Shown here: in pieces, positions 48,362 through 59,773 of the stretch
How the letters are laid out: each line of letters starts with the position of its first letter
Numbering within the stretch: position 1 is the first letter of the stretch
Source of the DNA: Nageia nagi
Lineage: Eukaryota; Pinophyta
NCBI GenBank assembly: GCA_050084985.1
Contig: JBITNC010000001.1
Coordinates: 44,516,001 to 44,580,000, forward strand
Reading direction: 5' to 3'
DNA length: 64,000 bases
Notes under the pieces: generated by a model
The model's database searches: none
What the model was told of the DNA's origin: nothing
What the model saw: the letters and a program-made list of their open reading frames with translations, nothing else
Position numbers and translations under genes: made by a program

Positions 48362-48917
48362 TGTTGGAAATGTTGGAGGGTTTTGAATGATTGTACTCAT
48401 TCCTAATTAATTGAAGATGTTTTTATTGAATTTTTTCCTACATTGGTTTCTCTAGGGTAAATATCGGTATTTCTTTCTATGGTGATGTTCTCTATCTTAT
48501 ATTTCAACACTTGAATTTGGAAATAATTAATTTTAGCTTTTAAAGCTACTTAGAATCTATTACCTTATGTCATGTTCTCTCAATATTGGAATTGCAAGTA
48601 TTTAAATTTATATTTAATTAATTAAAAATATCATATATAACTTAATTTTATGGATTACATTGGTATCAAAGCTTAATGGAACTTGGAATTAATATTTCAT
48701 GCTAGTGTATTTTCTTTTGTTGATTTGATCTTGTATGATTACTAGATCAAAGAGCAAGAAGAGAAAATTTGATCTTGTTGAAGAAGATCCCAAGATTGGC
48801 TCAAGGATTTGGTTAAGAGGTCAAAGAAGTACATCTATAGAGGAAAGTGATTTCCTTATAGAAATTAATACACTTGAAGATATGATAAGGCAAATGGAAT
48901 TCATGTTGAAGAAATGA
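48362..48917 (+). mobile_element. Copia element 3: 5' LTR, primer-binding site and start of gag
   Basis: A probable LTR runs from TGTTGGAAATG (48362) to GGATTACA (48659), about 298 bp. TGGTATCAAAGC, a tRNA-Met-type primer-binding site, follows at 48661-48672. An open frame (48735-48917, 60 codons) begins MITRSKSKKRKFDLVEEDPK, a basic start of the kind seen on gag-pol polyproteins. The LTR start is inferred from its TG and from the TGTTGGAAA consensus; no partner LTR was found. Sequence resumes after element 2 at 57647, but no pol domains are recognisable there. Confidence 0.6.
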
Positions 48918-49001
48918 AATAAGATAAAAGACATAATAAGAGTCCTCATAAGGGAAAATCAAGTAAAAATGCTATTAATATATAGGTGAAATTCATGAAA
49001 A

Positions 49002-49006
49002 TGATA
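49002..49006. repeat. Target-site duplication TGATA, left copy (fused to LTR interior)
   Basis: TGATA here and at 57642-57646 flank copia element 2. On this side the LTR lacks its outer 97 bases, and the last four bases (GATA) coincide with GATA at the resumption point inside the LTR. Confidence 0.6.
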
Positions 49007-49406
49007 ACACAATATGTAAGTGGTTCCTCCAACTAGGAGTACATCCACTAACTAGATCTTTACTTCATTTACAAATACAAATCTCTTACAATTCTCCTAT
49101 TTTCAACTCCTACACTTCTATCTTATAGCATAACTTTACTCTATAATTGGTGTATAATCACAAAGAGGGAGCCTTCTATTTATATGCCAAAATTCTTCTT
49201 TAGATCACCCTTTTATCCAATGTACCAAAGCATGACATGCACATCCTTTTACCCAAGTGGCATGCTCATGACATGGAGTGTAGGATAAGTTACATTATGA
49301 TATTCACTAAAATACTTAAGGTATCAAATGATACCCTTAATTATTAGTGAAATTACATAGAAAATTTAATACAAACCTTTACAATAATGCATTATACATT
49401 CCAACA
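49007..49406 (-). repeat. 3' LTR of copia element 2, missing 97 terminal bases
   Basis: Read on the minus strand it begins TGTTGGAATG at 49406 and matches the 5' LTR until GTTATC near 49003. The 97 bases corresponding to 57141-57237 are absent. TATA box at 49184-49176 and hairpin at 49314-49341 are kept. Confidence 0.9.
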
Positions 49407-49415
49407 CTTCCCCTT
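49407..49415 (-). other. Functional polypurine tract of copia element 2
   Basis: The minus strand reads AAGGGGAAG directly before the 3' LTR, one substitution from AAGGGGGAG of element 1. Confidence 0.88.
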
Positions 49416-49869
49416 AATGCAATATTGGGATAGAGCAAGTAAGAGAGAAGAAAAAAAGAAAGTAAGAGAGTTCTCCTCTAAACAGATACAATGGAGATGA
49501 GAACTTTTTACATTTGTGAAGTAAGAAAGATCTAGTTTGAGACTCACTACTTTTCCAAATACAATCATTAACCATAATTGATTTCAATGTACATGAAGTA
49601 ATCATCCAACTAGAAGTCATGAAGAGTCTCCAAGAGCCTGCATACCTGAGGTAAGTAACCTACAATCTCAAAAGAATCTGCAAGTCATAAGCAACTCAAA
49701 TAATAAGATCAATTATATACATCATATTCATATCAACAAGGATAGATGAATCACACACATGCCATCATGAACTGATTAATGGTGCATTATAAGTCATCAC
49801 AAAGATGCGATGCCAAAAACTTATAATCACCTATTATATATAAAATATGTGTTAATTATCATTACAAAA

Positions 49870-50075
49870 TAGAGAATGCACATATGAGTTTTTCACATAT
49901 GGATAACTGAATAGTGCCAAAAGACACGTAAGAGTTCCTCATATATAGATAATTGAATAGTGCTAGATTGACCAAAAATAGAGTATGCACATATGAGTTA
50001 TTCACATATGGATAACTAAATAGTGCCAAAATACACATAAGAGTTCTTCACATATGGATAACTGAACAATGCAAT
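49870..50075 (-). repeat. Tandem repeats in the 3' tail of copia element 2
   Basis: On the plus strand, 'cacatatggataactgaatagtgccaaaa' recurs four times in variants, with a higher-order period of about 109 bases (agagaatgcacatatgag at 49871 and agagtatgcacatatgag at 49980). Homologous to 35500-35725. Confidence 0.87.
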
Positions 50076-50218
50076 ATTGGCCAATTTGTACAAGTTCCTC
50101 ATGGAAAGTGAACTTACCATGAAGGTGTACTACAAAATCAACACTATAGAGCATAAAATCCTCCTAAGGGTGAAGTTATCATCACAACCATGAATTCAAC
50201 ATAAGAATTCAAACTTCA

Positions 50219-50227
50219 CTCCCCCTT
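50219..50227 (-). other. Upstream polypurine-tract duplicate of copia element 2
   Basis: The minus strand reads AAGGGGGAG at the end of pol, about 810 bases before the functional tract. The position and sequence match element 1. Confidence 0.8.
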
Positions 50228-50229
50228 GA

Positions 50230-50870
50230 GGGTAGCTTCACCAATCCAATAGCATCCCTAAGCTTATATAATTGAGCTTTTAGAAGGGGCTTGGTGAATA
50301 AATTAGCAGAGTTCAAGGTGGATGGATAATACTCTAAGTGTATGATGCCATCAAGAACCTTATTTCTATAAAATAGGCATGGATTTTCATATGTTTTATT
50401 CTCTAATGGAATACTAGATTCTTAGCCAAAGAAATAGTCAACTGATTATTTGAAGAGATAAAAGATGAGCTACTTTTCTCATACCCAATTTCTTTTAGAA
50501 GATGTCTTAGCCAAATGGCTTCTTGGGATGTAATAGTCATGACAAAATATTTAGCTTTTATGGTGGAAAGATAAATAGTAGGCTACTTCTTGGAAGACTA
50601 AGAGATAACACCTAAACCAATGCTAAACACATACATAGAGGTTGACTTCTTATCATCACTATCTCCCCATAGTCAGAATCTGATCATTCAAAGAGAATAA
50701 ATGAGGGCAAAGTGGCATACTTGAGAATAAGATCTTTAGTCCTTACAACACACCTTAATATTTGCTTAATAGCATTGAGATGCTTAACATAAGGTTTCTC
50801 CATAAATCATGCCATCAAATTCACTGTAAAGGTAATATCTAGCTTAGATATAGTTAAATATAAAAGACTA
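50230..50870 (-). pseudogene. RNase H of copia element 2
   Basis: The minus strand shows the fragments TIKAKYFVMTITSQEAIWLR (about 50565-50505) and HLEYYPSTLNSANLFTKPLL (about 50345-50285), colinear with the RNase H of element 1. Stops occur between the fragments. Confidence 0.82.
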
Positions 50871-50878
50871 CCAAGTAA

Positions 50879-51740
50879 TTACCTATAAGCTATAGCATCA
50901 GCTAACTGAGAGTTGGAGCTTAGAGAAATAATGATTCTAGAAGAGACTAAGATTATAACATATCTACACTCCTCCATTCCAAAATTTTGCATGATGTTTG
51001 ATATATACTTAGATTGATTAAGGTAAGTACAATCCTTATATTGATACACTTGCATTCCAAGATAGTAGTGCAAGAGATCAAGACCAGATATTTCAAATGT
51101 TACCTTAAGTTTGGATATACACTCTTGAATGATTTTATCATTATTTTCAATAATCAAAATATCATCCATATAAAGGAGAATCGAGACCACATCTTTTCTT
51201 TGATTAAGCATGTATAGATTAGATCCAAAAAAACATTTGGAGAATCTAATGCCTACAAAGTACCTTAAAATCTTTTTGTACCAGGCATAAGATGCTTGCT
51301 TAAGTCTATACAATGATTTTTTTACCTTACACACAAAGGACTCTTTACCTTTCATAATAAATCCTTCTGGTTGATTCATGAAGATTTTCACATCTAAATC
51401 ACCAAATGCACTCTTGACATTAAGTTGAAAAAATTTTCATCTTTGAGCTATAAAAAGAGCAAAAATAACTCTCACAATAGGCATCTTTGACATGGGAGCA
51501 AAGGTTTTCTCATAATCTACATTGTATTTCTAAGCAAAACCTTTAGCTACTAACCTTACTTTGTATTTCTCAATATCTCCAAGTAAATTGAATTTGACCT
51601 TGTAGATCCACTTATTTCCAATCATATTTTTTTTATTTGGATAAGGAACCAAGTTCCAAATTTTATTTTTCATAAGCACCTCATATTCCACTTTCATGGC
51701 TTCCATCCAGCACTCATGCTTAGAAGCTTGTTTAAAGGTT
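50879..51740 (-). pseudogene. Reverse transcriptase of copia element 2
   Basis: The N-terminal part lies in the frame ending at 51530 (WMEAMKVEYEVLMKNKIWNLVP, NKWIYKVKFN…RLVAKGFA). After a break comes the motif A region (about 51430-51400), then a 170-codon frame (51391-50879) with MNQPEGF, CKVKKSLYRLKQASYAWYKK, YMDDILI at 51172-51152 and LHYYLGMQVYQ. The catalytic YMDD box is intact, unlike element 1. Confidence 0.92.
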
Positions 51741-52900
51741 GAAGGCTCATGCTTGTTTTCAATCTTGGTAATTAAAAATTTATTCAAGATCATGATCCGT
51801 GTTATCCTTTGTGTTGGAGAATTTTGTTCTTGAGATGATTTGTCTATATCAATATCCAACCAGCTAGGAGCAACTAACGAGTCTTCTAGGTCATCAACAT
51901 CCTTATTAGAAGTAGATTTTTCAAGAAGTTCATTTAACTTTACATCCTTTGAAATGAATACTACTTTATAGGTTGGAGAGTAGATCTTGTAGCTTCTATG
52001 CTGATAATCATAACCTATAAAGATGCATTTTTTATCTCTTTTATCCAACTTCTTTCTTTTCTCATAAATAATGTAGGAGAATGCTTAACAACCAAACACC
52101 TTAAGGTGAGAAATGTTAGGTTTTCTTCTTAACCATGCCTCAAAAGGAGTTTTACTTTGAATAAATTTTATGATACATCCATTCAAGATGTAAATAGCAG
52201 TGCTCACAACTTCAACCCATAAGAATTTAAGAATATTACCCAACATGCATCTAGCCATCTCTATAAGTATTCTATTTTTTCTTTTGACAATACCATTCTG
52301 CTAAAAAGTGTAAGAAATTATAAACTATCTCTTGATTCCATACTTAGCACAATAGTCATTGAACTTATTGTTATTATATTCTATCCCATTATCTAATTTC
52401 AACATCTTGATTTTAAGGTTAGTTTGATTTTTAATAAAGCCCTTAAAAACCTTAAAAATTTCAAAGGTTTGATCCTTGTGTTCAAGTAGATACCCAAAGG
52501 TCATCCTACTAAAGTCATAAATATAAGGTCAAGATATAAGATGCTCCTCTAAGCAACTTAGTCTAAAATGGACCCATCAAATTTGAATGCACAAGTTGAA
52601 GAGATTGAGATGCTCTTATTACCTTATATTTTTCAAACTTTTGTCTATGCATCTTACCAATAATGCACTTCTCGCATAGACCAACTGAAGGAGAAAGTGA
52701 AGGCAAATATTCAACAAGTTTTTAGTCTTTTATAACTTGAATACTCTTGTGGTTAAAGTACCTTAAACAATGGTGCCAAATATTGATTTTAGAACACATA
52801 TTAGAAGTAATACATATCTTTGATGGAACTTGATCCATAATGTAGAGATTATCTTCACTAATCCTTTAACCAAAGTGGTAAGTCCTTTATTAATGCATCA
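51741..52900 (-). pseudogene. Integrase of copia element 2
   Basis: On the minus strand the segments C-x2-C (LCEKCIIGKMHR, about 52685-52645), MLKLDNGIEYNNNKF with the second Asp (about 52405-52360) and QNGIVKRKNRILIEMARCML (52298-52240) appear in order. As in element 1 the catalytic Glu (…VVERKNR in the family) is Lys, codon at 52285-52283. The 172-codon frame 52048-51530 covers the C-terminal part (KRDKKCIFIGYDYQHRSYKIY) and the linker to RT. Stops and shifts elsewhere. Confidence 0.88.
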
Positions 52901-52909
52901 GAATTGAGA

Positions 52910-53175
52910 GTCAAATTCAAAAGAGTATCCTTTTCTAGTAACTTGGATCATGGAGAGAAGGTTCATCCTTAACTAGGAACATAAAAAATATTTTTAAGAA
53001 CCTTTCCATGAATTAACACACTCCTAATTCCTTGAACTTCAAGAGTAGAGTTATCATCTATCACAATCGCATCCTTTTTATACTTGTGAAAGTTTTCAAA
53101 TTTTTCTTTTTCAAAGCATAGGTGATTAGTGCAACTAGAATCAATAATCCATTCAGATGAAAAAGAGTGAGACAT
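52910..53175 (-). pseudogene. Protease of copia element 2
   Basis: A 68-codon frame (53175-52969) reads WIIDSSCTNHLCFEKEKFEN … GKVLKNIFYVPS. The active-site triplet is Asp-Ser-Ser instead of Asp-Ser-Gly. The rest keeps the usual copia protease layout. It would not be expected to be active. Confidence 0.87.
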
Positions 53176-53209
53176 GGAGTAGAGTGTTGTAGCAAAACCA
53201 ACATGAATG

Positions 53210-54095
53210 TTCTTCTTTCCTTTGTAATTCTTTACATTTTTATTACCTTTATTCTTTTTTTCTCTTTTTTTTTATAGCAATCAACTTCTTTATGACCCTG
53301 AATGCTATAATAGTTATAATTGCAATCAAACTTTTTCTTAAGATTAGGAGTGTTTGCTTTGCCTTTTTCATCTTTTTACTTGAAATGATTATTGTTATAA
53401 TTGTTCTTATTGCTATGGTTATTATTCTTATTGTTCCTATTGCTATTGTAGTCATTGCTTCTTTTTTCAAACTTTTTGAAAGAAGGATAAGATTTCTTTT
53501 GATGGTTGAACTTTTTCTTGAAAGGAGTTTTGATTGCTCCAAGAGCAATGTTATTATTCTTAGGATAAAAAATCAACACCTTATTGTTAAGGGTTTCTTT
53601 ATGCTTCAAAAGGTGCCTTGAAAGGTTCTCAAGAGAGAAGGCTTCTTTTTTATCATCAAGCCTTGTTTCCATAACTTTTATAAAGTTTTCAAACTTTGAA
53701 GAGAGGATTTGAAAAATGATAAAGACCATGAACTCATAATTGATCCAATTACATCCATAAACAATAATTTGAGTCCTTAAGTCAATGATTTTATTCAAGT
53801 AGATAATCACATTTTTATCTTCCCTTTGACAAGATTGAAGCAACTTTTGAAGTATGGTAAACCTTCTTGAAAAGTTTGAACCAAGATAGATTTGTTTAAA
53901 CTTATCCCATACTTTCTTTATCGATGTTGAAGAAGAAATCATTAGGAGCACATCATTTGAAACTACATAGTAAATTATGGAGGTTTCCAACTCATTTTTT
54001 ATGTTGTAAGCCTTTAGTTCTTTCTTATCTGTAGGAGGTACAAAGTTCTCATTCACTATTTGCCAAAGCTTTCTTATCTGCAATTTAGCTCTCAT
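53210..54095 (-). pseudogene. gag of copia element 2
   Basis: A 239-codon frame (54095-53376) holds the copia gag helices: RKLWQIVNENFV at residues 7-18, AYNIKNELETSIIYYV, KVWDKFKQIYLGSNFSRRFT, YLNKIIDLRTQIIVYG and FSLENLSRHLLKHKE. An Asn/Lys-rich tail follows from residue 205. Past 53376 other frames continue toward 53230 with NYYSIQGHKEVDCYKKK, a degenerate zinc knuckle whose first Cys positions are lost. This is the best preserved frame in the window. The true start may lie a little upstream. Confidence 0.88.
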
Positions 54096-55364
54096 CCATC
54101 ATTTTCCAATTTCATAGTTGGAACCATCAAGAATGTGTTTGGGTAAAAAATATTCTCCCATTTGCTACATAATAATGTGAAATAATAAGCATGTATTTTT
54201 AATAAACAATATTAAATATTAAATTTTAACTAAGTAAATAATACATGTTACATTTAACACTAAAAAATATGCTTGGTCTAATTCACAAGTGCAAATGTTT
54301 TACAATTTAAATAATAACCTATATACTCAAATACATTTCTCATCTCAAGAATCGTAGATGTAGAGTGATATTATTGAAGCTTATTTTCTTGTCTAAAATT
54401 AGGCCTTCACCTAGATTCCCACACAAGAGAAGCCCAAGTCCTACCAATCCTCAACTAGTTTTTTTTAGTAGAAATATACTCTCATAAGGAGAAGTACTAG
54501 CTATTTTTTAAAATTTTAATGTTTATTATATCGACCAAATTATTAATCTTGATTAGGTTTTAAGTTGTCCTCCTAGGTTATCAAGATAATCCTTGAATGG
54601 GTGTGCAGATATGTTGTATCACTACACACATACCTATCCACCTATTGGAATTAAATCCAGACCAACAGAGGACTTAGGGGCAATTAAGAAGTATAAACTT
54701 TTCATCACTTGAATCATTGAACTTAAAGGCTCTATTCCACCTATCCTCATCTCATGGCTTCCCAAACAAGTCATGTTGTGAAATGTACATGCATTTTAGA
54801 GAGTTGCTCAAATCAATGTTTGCATTTTTATTTGCAGAAGCAAATAAAGTAAAAGTACAAAACATGAAGTAAAGAGCTTAAAAAATGAAGCATCATTCAT
54901 TCATAAGTTGGAACCTAAGAGTCCAATGGATTTTTTTGCTAACCCTAAAGGACAACTTTACATGGTTCATAATTTGCACAAATTAATCAAAAAAATGTTA
55001 AGTACTTAATCATAAGTATGCATTAATTCCATGATTTTCATAAGTTAACTTTGCATAAGTAAGTAATTAGCATGCATCAAACTGAAGCATATATCATTCC
55101 TATTTATTTGCATAAGTTAACTTTTAAAGAGACATAAGCTTTCATTCATAGCATTGTATCAAAGATCATAAAATTTTAAGTATTCATAAGGATTTTATCA
55201 ATACTTAAAAAATTTACATGTCATAAAGGATAAATACATTAGCAAGCATCATTCCCAAGTTTTATTTTTGCATAAGGATAAAGTCTTTAAATTCTATGCA
55301 ATATAAAGATCAAATTAAGTAAAGAATTATAAACTTTCCCCCTCTTTTACTTAAAAAAGATCCT

Positions 55365-55570
55365 TTTATTTTGACTTAGCTATTAATTTTACTTTCTTTG
55401 AGTCAAATACTTTTAAGGAAAATTGATTTATCTAGACACTCCAAGTTAGAAAAATGATGATAACCTCTTTATTTTGATTTAGCTATTAATTCTAATTTCC
55501 TTGAGTTAGATACTTTTAAGGAAAATTGATTTATCTAAACACTCCAAGTCAAAAAAAAAAATGATGATAA
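55365..55570 (-). repeat. Tandem duplication of about 105 bp in the leader of element 2
   Basis: 'tattttga(c/t)ttagctattaatt' through 'caagt(t/c)a(g/a)aaaaatgatgataa' occurs twice. Confidence 0.87.
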
Positions 55571-56209
55571 GACTATTTGTAGGAAAAGAATTAAATGCAC
55601 CACCAATTTTTTTTACTCCATGCATAATCCAAATTAGTTAATGCCAAAAAGATTTATATACCAAGAAATGAAAGTAAAGGGAGGTGAGGATTTCAAGAAG
55701 TTGCATAGGTCAGAAAGGAAGGAGATTGAACAAAGTTTAGAGAGCCACAATTTTGAGGAGGTGCCATGGAATAGAGCAAGCTATGGGTAGAGCTAACATC
55801 GCTAGAGTAGAGGGAGCTACAAGTGATGAGAGGTCGCATGCATCGCAATGTAGCAAAGGGGGGTGGAATTCATCAAACCATCACCACTACCATGAGGTTG
55901 AAGGTTTCTAGCCATGCGAGTATGAACCTATGAGTGGTGAGAAGCAGTGAGGGAGATATGTCAAGAGCAATAGAGTAGAGGAGGCCATGAGGGGAAGCTC
56001 AAGTGGAGGGCCAATTTGACTCAGGATAAGAGCTTGCAGTGAGGTCACATAGTTAGTGAAGGTTAAGAGGTGCAGAATGATGGAGCAATGCACTAGCCAA
56101 GCTAACTTAGGATAGGAGGCCCACTAAGGTGAGATTGTAGAAGTTGTAGGTGTTGGATGAGCCATCCAAGTGAAGGATATGGGAGGCATTAGATGAGTCG
56201 CTCAAGTAG

Positions 56210-56400
56210 AGGAGATAGATAGAAGGCTATGAAGAGCCTAGGAGGCAACAAACAAAAGGCCACATAGGGAGCCTAGGAGGTAATGGATAGAAGGCTGCAA
56301 GGAGGAGGCTAGGAGGTGATAGATATAAGGTCGCATAAGGAGCCCTAGAGGAGGTAAACAAAAGGCTACAAGGATAAAGATCAGGAGGTAGATTTTTTAG
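56210..56400 (-). repeat. G-rich minisatellite in the leader of element 2
   Basis: Four imperfect units of about 45-50 bases share 'gagcctaggaggtaatggatagaaggctgcaagg'. It is markedly richer in G than its surroundings. Confidence 0.82.
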
Positions 56401-57125
56401 GCATCAGATGAGCAGATAATAAAAAAATATTTTCAAGCTGCTACCTCCCAACAAAATAAGGAAATCAAGCCACTGCCATTGTATGTTTCCACCATTGGGG
56501 GCTCCATAGAAAGGATAGGTTCCTTTTAGGTGGTAAAAAAAAATGTATGCAACCACCATAGATTCAACCCCCCTTCCTTTTAATTAAAGAAATATATATA
56601 TTGTAATAACATAAACACAATTATCACCCCCTTCCCCTCAGAATATATATAGAGATTAAAAGAAAAGGGATAAATTTTTTTACATGCCCCTTTTTTTGAA
56701 ATAAATACATATATCCCATTTTTTTAAGAAAGTACAACCTTTATTTCTCAAAGCATATTTAAAAAAATACATTTGGTAGAAATAATAGCTTTATAACATA
56801 GAAAATATAGTGTGTTATTTTCTCTAAAAGAATGAAATTTTGTATACTATCTTCTTAAAATATATCATTGTATTAAGAAATTTTGAAAAAGCTACTAACA
56901 TAAGAGGTTAGTGTAAAATTTAAAAAAAAAATGCACTGTATTGCTATTTTGACCAAATTTTGCAAAAATAAACTAACACACTTCACAAAATATGTTAGTA
57001 TCAATAATACAACAAATAATCAAGGAGGAAATTTATAACTTCTCTTGATTTTACCTCAATAATGGAGTGTAAGATGAGGAATGAAGAAAAATCACCAAGA
57101 TTTTGAAGAAAAGCTTCCACACCAA

Positions 57126-57137
57126 GCTTTGATACCA
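57126..57137 (-). other. Primer-binding site of copia element 2
   Basis: The minus strand reads TGGTATCAAAGC, three bases from the LTR, identical to element 1. Confidence 0.92.
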
Positions 57138-57140
57138 AAT

Positions 57141-57641
57141 TGAAGGAACTAACACTAACAAGATAATTCTTAATCTACCAAGATTATATGAAAGCTCTCA
57201 ATTCACATATAACTATCACACAAAGCAATCTCACAAAGATAACACAAGATGTAAGTGGTTCCTCCAACTAGGAGTACATCCATTAACTAGATCTTTACTT
57301 CAATCACAAATACAACTCTCTTACAATCTTTCTAATCTCAACTCCTACACTTCTATCCTATAGCATAACTTTACTCCACTATTGGTGTGTGATCACAAAG
57401 AGGGAGCCTTCTATTTATAGGCCAAAATCCCTCTTTGGATCACCCTTTTATCTAATGTACAAAAGCATGACATGAACATCCTTTTACCCAAGGGGCATGC
57501 TCATGACATGGAGTGTAGGACAAGTTAGATTATGATATTCACTAAAATACTTAAGGTATAAAATGATACCTTTAAGTATTATTGAACTTATATATAATAT
57601 TTAATACAAACCTTTACAATAATGCATTATACATTGCAACA
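57141..57641 (-). repeat. 5' LTR of copia element 2
   Basis: Read on the minus strand it starts TGTTGCAATG and ends AGTTCCTTCA. It is 501 bp, with the hairpin at 57549-57577 and TATA box at 57419-57411. Confidence 0.95.
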
Positions 57642-57646
57642 TGATA

Positions 57647-58095
57647 TTTGTCAAAGGTGATCTTGGAATGGTAAAATATTTGTCAATGAAAGAACTAAAC
57701 CAAAAAATGGGATTTGTATATGGAAGATTTGAGGAATTTTTAGTCTGGTCATTTTTAACTACCTTATTTTTGGGTTTTAGTGGTGGTTTTGAAAATCCCC
57801 CTTAAATCATAAGGAGGCAAGTAAAAAATATCACTCAATATCAAACAAAAAATAATAAAATATCATGAGAGGAACTTAGGAGAGCACTTAACATTTCATA
57901 TTTTTCAACAAGAGAAATCAAGGGGCATATCACTTAGCTTGTACCATTTTAATATGATGGTGTTATAGCATTTAGAGGATTTCCTATATTTGTAGAGAGA
58001 AAGAAAGAGAGATAATCGAGTCAAGGGGTTGACCAAAGTCAAACCAAAGTGATGCAATGAGTACCTGGTAGATATTCTTTTATGTATCTTATTAA
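57647..58095. other. Target DNA right of copia element 2
   Basis: The sequence resumes what precedes 49002, presumably the interior of copia element 3. Short plus-strand frames occur, but no copia domain is recognisable. Confidence 0.4.
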
Positions 58096-58099
58096 GTAA

Positions 58100-58380
58100 T
58101 TAATAAAATTTTAGAATAAAATTATCTAAGTTATTTTTTATAAAACCAATTTTATAATATCCTACAACCATTGGATACCATAAAAATGAGTTTGCATCAT
58201 GCAACTTGTCAAATAATTCCCAAACCTTATGTATTATTCTACATTTTGCATACATTTCTATCAAGGCATTCAAAACCATATAATGTGATTTAGAAGAACT
58301 AAGTAGACACATCCATATACCCAATTCATATTTTATGGGTATTTTCCCAATGAAGTTTAAAGCTCTCTTGTGATATCTTG
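58100..58380 (-). pseudogene. Pentatricopeptide repeat (PPR) gene fragment
   Basis: A minus-strand frame (58324-58100, 74 codons) contains VLNALIEMYAKCRIIHKVWE and then LFDKLHDANSFLWYPMVVGY. These match the plant PLS-type PPR pattern 'NALIDMYAKCG....A..LFD.M...D..SW..MI.GY'. About one and a half repeats are present. Upstream codons to about 58380 (RALNFIGKIPIKYELGIWMC) may belong to the preceding repeat. PPR proteins bind organelle RNA and normally have ten or more repeats, so this is a stranded piece. No mitochondrial signal or further repeats are visible. Confidence 0.75.
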
Positions 58381-59773
58381 TAGTAAATAATATTCAAACC
58401 TTATCATGTTTGTATATACTTATTACTCATATGAGCATTATTAGGCAAGTAATATTTAATGTTTATTATGTTTATTGAAGATATGAGCATATTGTTAAAA
58501 TAAATATCTTTAGCTCATTGTGGATTTTTTAGATTAGGCTCATGTTCTTTTGATGGGCAAGTTCAATACTAGCAATATCAAGTTAGTTATTTATGGTTAA
58601 AGAGTTTTGGCGTTGTTTATTTTCTTTTTAAAAAGATAGGAAAACATAATTATGAGGGAAGTTGACAACCTATTAATTAGTTTTTCTTGTTAGGAAAAAA
58701 TTAATACAGCATTAGGCTCAAAACCCTCCTTTTGCATGAGGTGGTCCTTGAATAGTAACATGAATTTCCCTTCCTAGTGTGACAACTTGAATCATGTATC
58801 CCATCACAAAAAAATCCTTTATCATAAGATTTAACCCCTATTCAATACTTTCTTGCAAGTGAAATCCCTTGATTCAATCTAACTATAATTCTCATTAAAT
58901 TTCTGAGTTCTTAGGTTCCCTTCAACGGTTTGCCTCTCTCTATCTCACACCAAAGATACTAGTTCACCATGGCATGTTTGTTTCCTCCTAAGATAGTTTT
59001 CTAATATTGAATGGCTTGCATAAAACATTATCTACCTTCATAATTTAATTATATAACAAAATTGATACATGAAAGGACACCAATTCATAATCAAAGATAA
59101 AATTACTATATAACAGACTTGTAAATTTATTCTTCAATTTCAAAATAATATCATAAGAAAAAATAGATAATCTAATTAAAGAAAAACTAATATCTTTATT
59201 GATATTATAGGCCTCATTACATCAATATTTTTTCCTTTTAAGAATTTCCTAAAATGAAGAGCCTCTCCCAATTTATAGAACCTTTGGAAGTTACAAAAAG
59301 TGATTATTCAGTTACCTTGAATCTTTGACTTCTTAACTTTTCAACTACCTATTAGAATAAAACCTAATTCTAATTACATAACCTACTTTCAAGTGTCTCT
59401 TGGAAACTAATCTAAGTCTTATTACAATGAAATTGAAATTACAACAAAATTCAATGGTATCTAGCCTATACAAAAATAACTAATTATCCAACAACAAATT
59501 TAAATAATTCTAAAATATCATCATGTATCATGTTGATTATTTGAATAATATTCTTTTCTTGTTGTTGATGAAGATTTCATACTTGTATGCTTTGATTTAA
59601 TTAAAGTTGCCTCATGCTTCCTTAAAATTTTCCTCTATTTGAATCAATACATTTGTTCTTTAATTTTTCCTTGATGTTTTTCCTCTTCATTTTTGGCTTG
59701 CACTTCCTATGGTTTACAAGAATTCAAAAGGTGTTTGCATATAATTCCATTTTTTGGATAAAATTAATACATT
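58381..59773. other. Intergenic AT-rich DNA, nothing recognised
   Basis: Only short frames, no terminal repeats and no domain motif on either strand. Confidence 0.45.

Larger units (their letters stand above)
54100..57125 (-). other. Long non-coding leader of copia element 2
   Basis: About 3 kb lie between the primer-binding site and gag. It contains a roughly 105-bp tandem duplication (55365-55570) and a G-rich minisatellite (56210-56400). Parts near both ends match the leader of element 1 (54350-54830 with 30790-31350; 57000-57125 with 28182-28300), while the middle is hard to align. No gene was recognised. Confidence 0.7.
49007..57641 (-). mobile_element. Ty1/copia retrotransposon, element 2 (about 8.64 kb)
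   Basis: It has the same family structure as element 1 on the opposite strand: 5' LTR 57141-57641, primer-binding site 57137-57126, leader of about 3 kb, gag from 54095, protease, integrase, RT, RNase H to about 50240, repeat tail, polypurine tract and 3' LTR 49406-49007. It is flanked by TGATA if the terminal deletion of the 3' LTR is allowed for. Frames are longer than in element 1 (170-, 172- and 239-codon pieces), yet stops and shifts remain. Confidence 0.93.

Noticed and set aside
49002-49006. Copia element 2 inserted as an already truncated copy
   Set aside because: Integration needs intact LTR ends; a later GATA-GATA deletion explains the data with fewer assumptions.
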